Below, one piece after another: positions 39,701-49,600 of a DNA stretch of 64,000 nt. Within the stretch, counting starts at the first letter, position 1. Each line of letters starts with the position of its first letter. This stretch comes from Trichomonas vaginalis G3 (taxonomy: Eukaryota > Parabasalia > Trichomonadida > Trichomonadidae), in contig NC_067208.1 of assembly GCF_026262505.1 (NCBI RefSeq), positions 17,369,962-17,433,961 on the forward strand. Direction: 5' to 3'. The translations under genes and the position numbers were made by a program. The notes below the pieces were generated by a model, which was not told the DNA's origin, searched no databases, and was given only the letters and a program-made list of their open reading frames with translations.

Positions 39701-40177
39701 TTTCTCACAATGTTTTAAAAATCTTCTTTGGTTTTTCCTTTCTGGATCATCACGGATAGAATATACTTCTTCTTTGCAAAAGGGGCAAACTTTATATCCT
39801 GTGAGTGCTTCAACGTCTGTAATTCTGTCAGCGTGAAGTTTTCCACATGGACTCTGTGTTAATAAAATATTTACTGTTTCAAATTCTGGATCTATCATTA
39901 TTGATTCCACTAATGGAAAGTCTACCTTGTTAATGTCTACGTCTTCTGGTTGAGGATCACAATAATAGAAATCAATATTAACATTTAACATTCTCGCTAA
40001 TCTCTCACTTTCTGATGAAATGTCAAACCCTTCATATGCATCTATTGCTTCATTTAAATAGCTTCTACGAGTTTTAGGATTAACACCATCAGGAATGTTA
40101 TAGAAGCGTTTAAATAACCTTCTACCTTCGGCTCTTATTTGATTATCATTCATTTTAGCTGTTCCGTTTTTGTTCAT
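36713..40177 (-). pseudogene. POLB: protein-primed family B DNA polymerase, frameshifted
   Basis: Homologue of the intact POLB of A. Frame breaks near 39585 (2 bp lost), 38935 (2 bp lost), 38722 (1 bp) and 38010 (1 bp lost). The HNH-like module and polymerase motifs are otherwise conserved. A 27-bp in-frame insertion with a GCCGC-TTT-GCGGC hairpin lies at about 39420-39446. Confidence 0.9.
39430..39442. repeat. hairpin insert inside POLB
   Basis: GCCGC-TTT-GCGGC, within a 9-codon in-frame insertion (between STVK and DKTFTRN) absent from A. The same stem sequence occurs in the double hairpins of the third Maverick. Confidence 0.65.
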
Positions 40178-40218
40178 TTATGTAAGAATAAAAAAAATTA
40201 AAAAATAAAGTTTATTCT

Positions 40219-41367
40219 TTAAAGCCCATAAAATGAATTAAGAACACATAAATTTTTATCATCCGCGACGTGACGAATACATTTTAATTTACTCAAGAAT
40301 GCGTACCCTGATACATTAAATCTAATTCCTGTCTTATTTAATTTCACAACTTTGAAAAGGAATGTATGAATAGCTATAAAATGATGAGATGATGTTTTAT
40401 GGGTTGCTTCCATTTTTTCTGAAATAAATGAATAAATATAATGTTTATAAGTTTTCATATCTTTTATGTTCTTAATAACGAATGGTATAGACCTTTCAAC
40501 TTCGTCTTCCTTCGGTGCTGTTCTTTCATATGAAACATTATTGGTATCTTCAATAATGAAACCACAATCACATAAAATTTTATAGGTTCCAATTGTTTCT
40601 TTTGATATTTTATCTAACAAATCAAAAACTTTATCAACACCTGTACATTTATTTAAATAATAATTTGTGTAAATATCATGGTCTTCTTTCTTAATCGTAT
40701 TTGTTGCATATGTTACATTTTTCAGTGCTTTTTTGAATTTTTCAGAATCAAGAGGAGGTGAAAGTAATATACATGGATAATCTCCATCGTCAATAAATTG
40801 TAACTTATGTTTATGAATAAATTTAATACCTTCTTCCGAAAGTGTTTCATCTATTTCACCATCTAATAAATTTTGTGTTGATTCTAAGACATAATTTTTA
40901 TATCTTTCTTCATGAGATTTCTGAACTTCTGATTCTGAAGCTGGGATATTCATTAAACCCTCTACTTCATTTTCATTATATTTTTCAACTTCTCTTAATT
41001 CCTTAATTCTTTCATCTATTTCATTTCTTAATTGTTCCAATTTCTCAATCTCATCGTTATAATATTCATCTTGTTTAATTTTTTCTTCAAAATATTCAGG
41101 AGGTGTTTCGAGGCTCTCTGAGCCCAGGTCCTCTGGACCATAAAGAGGAATATTCTCCTGTTTTTCAACTTTTTTGGGATATAAATATCTCATTATAGCC
41201 TTTTTAGTAATTGGTCCGTTATATTTAAATTCATTCAACAATCTGGAAAACTCTTTCACATTCTGCATATATGTTGGATAAGAACCGTCTCCAAAATTTT
41301 CTAAAATATTTTCTAATTCTGAATTAGTGAACTTTAAAGATTTCAATGAATTAGTTGTTATACTCAT
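40219..41367 (-). CDS. Maverick TIR-proximal protein, 382 residues
   Basis: Intact homologue of 19609-20715. The N-terminal 80 residues are diverged from A (MSITTNSLKSLKFTN versus MSVKTNNVKKLGFTN), and the linker holds a double hairpin (41112-41139) encoding part of YGPEDLGSESLET. The C-terminal 250 residues are near identical, ending DDKNLCVLNSFYGL. Confidence 0.7.
   Translation of the reverse strand: MSITTNSLKSLKFTNSELENILENFGDGSYPTYMQNVKEFSRLLNEFKYNGPITKKAIMRYLYPKKVEKQENIPLYGPEDLGSESLETPPEYFEEKIKQDEYYNDEIEKLEQLRNEIDERIKELREVEKYNENEVEGLMNIPASESEVQKSHEERYKNYVLESTQNLLDGEIDETLSEEGIKFIHKHKLQFIDDGDYPCILLSPPLDSEKFKKALKNVTYATNTIKKEDHDIYTNYYLNKCTGVDKVFDLLDKISKETIGTYKILCDCGFIIEDTNNVSYERTAPKEDEVERSIPFVIKNIKDMKTYKHYIYSFISEKMEATHKTSSHHFIAIHTFLFKVVKLNKTGIRFNVSGYAFLSKLKCIRHVADDKNLCVLNSFYGL
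41112..41139. repeat. double-hairpin element inside the 382-residue gene
   Basis: GGCTC-TCT-GAGCC (41112-41124) and GGTCC-TCT-GGACC (41127-41139), two bases apart. The reading frame stays open across it. Confidence 0.75.
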
Positions 41368-41444
41368 TTATTATAAAATAAAAAAATAAATTTAACTTAG
41401 TTTTAATTTTACGTAAGAAGTCAATTTTTTATCTTTTATTTCAT

Positions 41445-41639
41445 TATGGGCTGAGTGTAAATGTCTTACAATTTTGAAAATTTTTAAATCTTAATTTATT
41501 CAAAAACGTAAGAATAAAAACCGTAAGAATCATACATTTTTTACTTCATATGTTAAAAAAAATGATACAAAATCGTTCAATATTGTATGAATTCTTACGT
41601 TTACAAAAAAAGTCACACAACCCGTCCACATATACTACT
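41445..41639 (-). repeat. right TIR of Maverick B
   Basis: Reverse complement of 21905-22100. Outer end TACTACT directly before CCTCTA. Confidence 0.9.
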
Positions 41640-41645
41640 CCTCTA
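41640..41645. repeat. target-site duplication of Maverick B, right copy
   Basis: CCTCTA, identical to 21899-21904, inside the host ORF. Confidence 0.9.
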
Positions 41646-42114
41646 ATTCTTTATTCATTTTGAATGATGAATGAGATATATTATTACTATCGCTAGATTT
41701 AGAATTTTTTAATTTAGTTTGTTCGTTTTGAAGTGATTGAACAGTTTTATTTAGTTTATCAAATTCTGATTTAATAATTTTATGTTGATCAACTATGTTT
41801 TTAAAGAAATGTGATAGTTTTGTAAAAAGTGTGGTTGATAATATTGATGAAAGTGAATCCAAAAAAAGAAATACTTTATCAATATCTTCACCAAATTCAA
41901 AATCCGAGATATTAAGCAATGATTCGACTGTTTCCATGCAATTATGATGTAACTTATAACGAATAATAAATTTTTCTGCATTTTCAATATTGATTGTTGT
42001 AAACTTTAACATTTTTATGATATCATTATGCGGAACTTCTGTATACAAGACCTCGTCATCAATGTATTCTTCAAAATGCTTTCCATATTCATTATAATCG
42101 ATGGAATCGCTCAT
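41640..42114 (-). pseudogene. host gene disrupted by Maverick B (5' part)
   Basis: Starts MSDSIDYNEYGKHFEEYIDD and encodes about 157 native residues before the element; a TAG inside the TIR ends the frame two codons later. The 3' part lies at 21762-21904, and the undisturbed gene would be about 203 codons. The MSDSIDYNEY start resembles the N-terminus of trichomonad ankyrin-repeat proteins, but no ankyrin repeats follow. A coiled-coil segment is seen near SEFDKLNKTVQSLQNEQTKL. Function unknown. Confidence 0.75.
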
Positions 42115-42632
42115 ATATCTTAATAACGATTCTTTTTAATTCAAATAATCTAAATTTATAAATTCTATAGCGCATTAGGTAGAAAATTCTGAACCAGACT
42201 TAAATTTTATTGTTGCAATGGAGCATCCTAGCACATAGCTCTTTACCATAAATGTCTATCTCTAGGATTCCTCAATTTATCTTTGAGTTCAATATTTCAA
42301 TTTTCAATATTTCAATTATTCTTGCCGCCTCCACATTAACGAAATCGCTAATTACAATCAATCCATCAAATATTGATATATATTATTGCTTTTTAATATG
42401 AAATATTTCATAAAATGTCAATAAATCAGCTATATCAAAGATTAATATATAAATAAACTATTTGTCTACCTTTTTTTGATTATTTGCTCATTACATGAAT
42501 GTTTTTTAGGCTTTGATTCTTTTATAAAATTTTAAAATCTCTTTATTTTTTTGAACTACACTTCTCATTTGTAATCTCTTATTTCATGAATTTAAAAAAA
42601 TTCGATTGATATATTTCCTTTCATTAGGTGTA
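42115..42632. other. host intergenic region, no gene seen
   Basis: AT-rich, no open frame or RNA gene that I can support. Confidence 0.6.
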
Positions 42633-43443
42633 GATATCAATAAAAAAACTTTTAGACGGAATAATTGCTCTTCATAAAGCAGCAATTAATAATAGTAAAG
42701 AAACAGCTGAACTTCTTATTCCACATGGTATAATTATCAATGAAAAAAATTATAGAAAAGTAACTGCTCTTCATTATGCGGCACATTAAAATAGTAAAGA
42801 AACAGCCGAACTTATTATTTCAAATGGTGCAAATATCAATGAAAAAGATAATGATGAAAAAACCCCTCTTCATTATGCAATATGGAATAATAGTAAAGAA
42901 ATAGTCGAACTTCTTATTTCACATGATGTAAATATCAATGAAAGAAATAAGGAAGGAGGGACCGCTCTTCATATTGCAGCACATTATAATGGGAAAGAAA
43001 TAGCCGAACTTCTTGTTTCCCATGATGCAAATATCAATACATAAGATAAAGATGGAAAAACCACTCTTCATTATACAACATGGAATAATAAGGAAATAGC
43101 TGAAAATCTTATTTTACATGGTGCAAATATCAATGAAAAAGATTATGATGGAAAAACCACTCTTCATAAAGCCGCAGAAAATAATAGGAAAGAAATAGTC
43201 GAACTTCTTATTTCACATGGTGCAAATATCAATGAAAGAGATAATGATATAATCACAGCTCTTCATATAACAGCAAGTAATAATAGTAAAGAAACCCCCG
43301 AAATTCTTATTTCGTATGGTGTAAATATCAAAACAAAAGATAAAGATGGGAAAACTGCTCTTCATTATGCAAAATGTAATAATAATAAAGAAATAGCCAA
43401 ACTTCTTATTTTACATGGTGCAAATAAATGTTCTAACATATAA
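42633..43443 (+). pseudogene. ankyrin-repeat protein remnant
   Basis: Eight or so 99-bp units encoding the 33-residue trichomonad ankyrin repeat (TALHYAA, NNSKETAELLI, HGANINEK). In-frame stops (for example CACATTAAA near 42785 and ACATAAGAT near 43040), frame drift and lack of a start show it is dead. It ends HGANKCSNI and TAA (43441-43443). Such repeats normally mediate protein binding. Confidence 0.85.
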
Positions 43444-43635
43444 TTTCGGAATTTGATTTAACATCAGGCAAAGATAAAATACTTCTCATATAGTTATTGA
43501 AACTATATTAATGCAAATCTAATGAATAATTTCGAATGATAAATTGAATAACATAGATTAAACTTTATGTCTTAGTAGAGCGAAATAATAATTAAATGAT
43601 TTTACTAACAAATAAAAATTAAAATTATAATAAAA

Positions 43636-46600
43636 TTAGTGTTTGCACAATTGTTTGCATTTGGAACAAAGGAATCGACCACATTTATCACAAGTGTCGA
43701 TTGATTTGTTCAAATCGCTTCCACAAACACAGCAATTGACACAATATGTCTTCTTGAGAGGGTATTCAACTGATAAATCAAGACTTTCAACGCTGAACCA
43801 TCTTTTATCTGATGAAACAAACACAAGACGTGAACATTTGTCTTGTATAAAAACATTTTCAGCGCAAACAGGAAGATTGATGCTCGAAATGAGGCTCATG
43901 TCGCATGTACGGATGAATTTCAAACTATTATCTTCACTGCACAAAACAACAAAACGATCAACAAAAGAAGTAGGTAAATTAGAAGATTTGAAACATGTGA
44001 TTCTTGTATTGTTTTCATTAGCAAATGTATATAATTTATCACTACTGATACTATATGAATCAACACTGTGATGATGAACAAAGAACATAATTCCTGAATT
44101 GTCATCAATTATAATTTTGTTTATCAATGAATCTGTTTCAATATTATGAAGAATTGTTCTTGTTCCGATGTCATAAACATCAACTTTGTTTTCATATGAA
44201 ATGCACAAAATATAATGAACAGAACTAATACATAAACTTGTGATTTTTCCATCAATATAAAACTTATCAATCAATGCTGCATTTGTTGCTTGTTCTTTCT
44301 TATAAAAGATTCTATAAATAATAACAAGACCTTCTTTGATCGATGTGCAAAGATAAATTCCATCATTAGAATAACAATATTTTGAGTAATTATGATGAAT
44401 AAGAGAATTAATGTTAATTGGCGATTTCATTTCTGGAAGAATAAATTGTTTTTCATCAAAGAATGACAAATTATTTTCATAAACAAGACAATATGATGCC
44501 TTATCTGATTGTGGATTGATTTGTTGAATAAACAAATCACGATTTGTCATCAAATTCCATGTGTAACTACTCTTTTGATTCGGATGAGTTTTGGTGAAAA
44601 TTTGTTCAGGACATTGTCCGAAATTCAAAATACACATTTCATTTGCTTCTGTTTCAAGAGGATCATCACTTTGAACTCTATCTGCGTATGTCAAAGGATG
44701 GAACAAGTTCTTGCTTTCTATTGCAAGTTCACCACGGCTTTTCTCTCCGAAGATGAGATCGAACCAATTTCCAATTCCTTTTCCAACTTTTTCTTGTTCA
44801 AGAGAAAACATCATTTTCTGGGAGAAATCGTATTCAGATGATGACCATTTTGGAAGAACAACAAAGCTTGCATCTCTTTCTGTTGAAACAAATCTGAATG
44901 ATGTTGATTTCAAGATTTCAGGACTGTTGTACAATTGTGGCGTGAGTTCTTTAACATCTGCGGGAGTTGAGAAACTTGCAGAACGCCATGAATCAGAAAC
45001 AGAAGTGAAGATTCTGTTTGGATGGTCCCAACCACGGTTGAGATGAATTCCAAGCAAACAGAATGGATCTGCACGGAAATTAAAGAAGAGAACAACACCG
45101 AAATGCATATAATGGCTTCCATAATAGAAAGAATGATCAGAATCTTCGTAAGTATTATCATAACCTTTCTTTCTATCTGAAGGAAGTTGGCCCATTGGTA
45201 ATCTTAAATCTCTTAACGAACTTTCACGAACATCTTCGTTATCGTAATCACTCAATACCCATGGGAAAACATAGTATTGTGTGTGATCAACAATTGTTCT
45301 TCCACTCAGAATATTGACAATGCAAATATAAGTAAATGTCGAGATATCTCCATTTACCCATTTGTTTGTTATGTCTTTGAGTGATGTATTACGAAGAAGA
45401 CGTGAAGTATTGATAGGTGTCATAAAAGATGATACAAAAGGAGGAAGACTTTGGTCTGTTTGTTCAATAATTTGATCCAAAATCTGAATAAATTTGACGT
45501 TATTTGTAACATCAGTTATAACAACAAATTGTTGGCCACGAATGAAAGTTAATACAGCAGATGATTTCTTCTGAAGCCAATTATGAATCCTTATATCAAT
45601 GAGCTCGTTCAAACAAAGTCTGAATGAGATATGACCGAAGAAAGTGAATGACTTTCCAAAATAGTTATTTAATATTATGTGTCCGTAATATCTCATTGAA
45701 AGGTTTTCACTTTCTGTCTGTTCGATGACTTCGAATCCTATTTCTTTGTTGTACCTAAATCCTTCAAGGAAAATGAATTCATTCTGTGTTATTAAGATAA
45801 CTCCTTCGAGTGGATCAATTCCCCAAAGAATGTGGCAATTAAAAATGTTCTTGAATTCGTTTCCTTCGTTTAACAAATTCTCCAAAATCCATAAACGAAG
45901 ATTCGTGTTTATCTCGAAATTCCAACAGAACATTTTATGTTTTTCATCGACAATCTCTGAGACAGGTGGATAAATTCTACAAGTGAAGTGATAAAGAGAA
46001 GTTTCTTCAAAGATATTCTCTTTGTACAATGTCTTGTATAAATCAGGAATGGAGCCACCTGGATAAGGAGGCATTTCGTATTCTAATGGAGATGGATCAA
46101 ATCTTCGTGATGGAAGAAATGTGTCTCCTAAAAATGTCAAACATTTTCTGTCACTTTTATGCGGTTTAAATTTAGAAATTGACCAAGAAATTAATTCTTT
46201 CTTACGTAATGTCATGCAATAACTACATTCAAAGCTTTCAAGATACATGCGGCGTAGTAAATCAGTAACAGTATTTGCCATAGCAGTCATCTGACTGATG
46301 TTAGAAATGAATTCATTTCCTGTAATTCTTATTTTGTCAATTTTTTCATGTGTTGATGCTTTTGATTTTTGAAGACGTTCGTTCATCTGTTCAGATCTAT
46401 GTTGGCATCCTTCATTAACAGATTGAATTGCTTTGGCAGATTGCAATGGATTGTCTGATTGATCATTAAACACTTTCTGCCATTTATCATTACTTTTATT
46501 AAGAAATTCAACAATTTTATCCATGTTATGAACCATTTTACATGTTTGCCATATGCATGCGCTAACATAAGGATATTCTTTGATGATATCACTGTTGAAG

Positions 46601-49600
46601 ATCCATTCGCAATTCTCGTTAATCAAATCACCAAGAGTTGCTGTAATTCTTGGCAGAAAAGCCAAACAAAGAAGGAAATTAGTGTTAATAAGAGATTTAT
46701 CTTCGAAACATTTCCTTATACTCAAATTAAGGACTTCTTCTGTATGTTCATTGAGCCAACCATCTAAAATTAAGTTGCAGACATGTGAGAAAATAGTTCT
46801 ATCAAGTTGTTCTGTTTTAGTAAGAAGTAAATTAATGATTTTGCTGAGTAACATACTTGTATAAGATTTCGGACAACTTGAACATGGAGGAATAAGAATT
46901 GTTTGTGCATTATTTGATGTTACAACAATATTTTTAATAAATAATGCAACGCTTTCCATAACATTTTCATTAACTGTTTGGTTTTCATTGTCTATTTCTG
47001 CATCTTTGAAGAGTTCTGTGCAATAATGTAAATAATCATCAATATCAGAGAAAAGAGGACTAAAGAATTCATCAGTTTGTTTTGGAATAACCATAACAAC
47101 GTTTGCACCTGGATTAAGTTCAATTTTAGAAGGAATTGACTTCTTAATTGTTACTTCAAGTTCTTTTTCAATCATGCTGTTGAATTTGACTTCTCCTGGT
47201 AATCCGCTTATTATAAATGAAGAAGCAGAGTTTTCTACAGAAGCAGGAAAACTCAAATTAGAGTTAACAACAGGAGTTTTTTTTGGCAATGATCCAACTT
47301 TGTTGCTAACACCTGGTAATTGAGGAATTGGCAAGTTAAGACCATTAAAAGAAGGAACAGTTGTTTTTGTAAGTTTCCTTGATGAAGATGAATATGTTGA
47401 ATACGTTGAAGAAGGAACAGATAAAGGAGGAGAAGGAGGAGATGAGAAATTGATCCGTCCTTGGGAACCGGAGTTAACTTGATCTTCAATTGAAACATCA
47501 GAAACATCTGTAACATTATCACTTTCAGAAACATTTCCTGAAACTTTTTTATTTATGAAAGAATCATCATCAGCAATTTTAGGAATTCTTGGACTTGATG
47601 CCGGCATAAATTGTATTTTGCTGTCTTGGAAGAGGTTTTTAACTGTTGAACTCCTTCTTCTTCCTCCTATTCTTGGACCAGCATCTGAAACACGTCTCAT
47701 CTTCTGCGATGGACGTGGTTTGAAGCCAAAGATTACTTCGCATCTCGTTGGATCAGGAGCAATGCTGTCATCATTATAAAGTGAATAACCAAGACACATT
47801 AAAATTGATGACCACATTGTAAATTCTTGGCCAAATTTCTTTTGTTTTGGTATAACAGTATTTGAGAATTCATCTAATATTGTTGTACCTATTTTAGCCC
47901 ATTTGTTATCTTGTTTCGATATACTTGATCCATAAACAAGAGAACCAATTAATGACAAGAAAGGAAAAATCAAATTTATATCAAAATTCTGGAGATTTAT
48001 GTTGTTATAATCACTACATGAACCATGAGTAACAATATGAATAATTGCAGACCATGTGTCTTCAAACATTATCTGTTGATTCAAACTAATCAATATATTC
48101 TTAAGGATGTTTGACATGTTGTCATCGAATTGTATATTATAAACAACTTTCATGACAACGTCGTGTGGTAAATTATACAACAAATGTGAACAACTAACAG
48201 TGTTTTCAAGGATATTAAACATAAGATTAGGATCTAATAAAGGAAAACATTGGCATTTGTAACAAGAAGCGAATAAAGATGTTGTTGAAATTTTGTGGAC
48301 AGCTTTTAATTTTGAAACAATTTGAGTGATTTCTCTTGATTGTTCTGTTCCAATTAAAAGTAACCACAACAACACATTTAATGAATAATTAGGGAATTTT
48401 TCTTTCGATGACAAATCAAGTAATGTATCAAAAATAATTGATTTGTAACTGGAAGTCATCAATCTATCAATATCCAAGAAAAATGACTCAAAAGAAATCC
48501 AGTCAACAATAGGATTCGTAAATAAATCAATTAATGATTTGACAATGTCTGATGAGAATTCAAAGAAAGAAGCAATGACAGACATTCTTTCCGCAAACTT
48601 AAGATTGTCGAAATCTGTTTCTCCTCTTCTTTGATAATTAATTAAACCTTCTAAATAGTTCAAACCGTCTTTTTCGTCAATTTCCTTTTCAAAGAATTTT
48701 TGGAGGATGTAATGGAATCCGCCCAAAACATTTCTTATGTATTTAGGCAACGGATAGTTCGGAATGATCTGCGGAGATCCTGTTACACATTTAGGAAGTG
48801 AATAATTGGAATCAATATCCAAAAACTCGTTTGGAGAAATGTGTAATAATGATTTCAGTTTTTTCAAACAGTCATAACCGTTTTTCATGACATTATCCAT
48901 TTCATCTGATTTCTGATCATACATTCTAATGATTGTAGTGATGAAATTGGTGCTTTTTCCACCAATTGTCGTATTCCCTTTCGCAACAACTTTCGTGTTT
49001 CCTTCTAATTTTCCATTGACGTAAATATTCAAATTATTGTCATCGGATTTCAAATAAATGAAATACCAGTTTTGCGAGTCTATCTTACTTATCAAGTTGT
49101 TGTCAAGCATAAGTCCTTTTTTGGATAAGGTTAACTTTACACCTTGAAAAGTGACAAACTCAGAAATTTTTGATTCAATTAATTTGAACCAAAAAGTTAA
49201 AATTGAAATGTTATCGTCATGTTTGATGGAAAACTTGGCTTCTTCGCCAGGAAACTGGAATAAGGGGAACTTGTTTTCTTCATGTGATGAACACGCTTTG
49301 AATAATAAAGAATTGTCCGCAATCTTTTTGGATAATTTAGGGCAAACGTAAGTTCCTGAGATTCGTGGTAAGTAGGGACTTTCTAGAGGGTTCTCGTATT
49401 CACCATATAGCTCAATAAGAAGGAGATCGTAGAGATCCGTAATATCATATCGTTCTGCTCTTTGAATAAGGGTTGGGAAGCAGACTTTCGGTTTGGATAT
49501 TTCATCAGTAAGCATTTTACCAAATGAAAATCTTAAAAATTCCTCTGGAGATAAATTAAAATTATCTAATCTGTCAATATAGTCCGAAATCATGCGGTTA

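Larger units (their letters stand above)
21905..41639. mobile_element. Maverick/Polinton element B, full length (19.7 kb)
   Basis: Same family as A, with AGTAGTA-starting TIRs and 6-bp target duplication. INT, the TIR-proximal gene, two small capsid-associated genes, the coiled-coil gene and KilA-N are intact. POLB, ATPase, MCP, primase-helicase, fibre and others carry frameshifts. Relative to A, the segment 22633-34908 is inverted. The host ORF at its target still reads through on both sides, so its insertion is probably fairly recent despite the decayed coding capacity. Confidence 0.93.

Noticed and set aside
41635-41645. Natural C-terminus of the 159-codon host ORF
   Set aside because: The stop lies in the Maverick TIR, and the frame continues on the far side of the element across the 6-bp duplication.
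43643-44071. ORFs of 60-140 codons antisense to the BEACH gene
   Set aside because: Shadows of a clearly coding 2529-codon frame.
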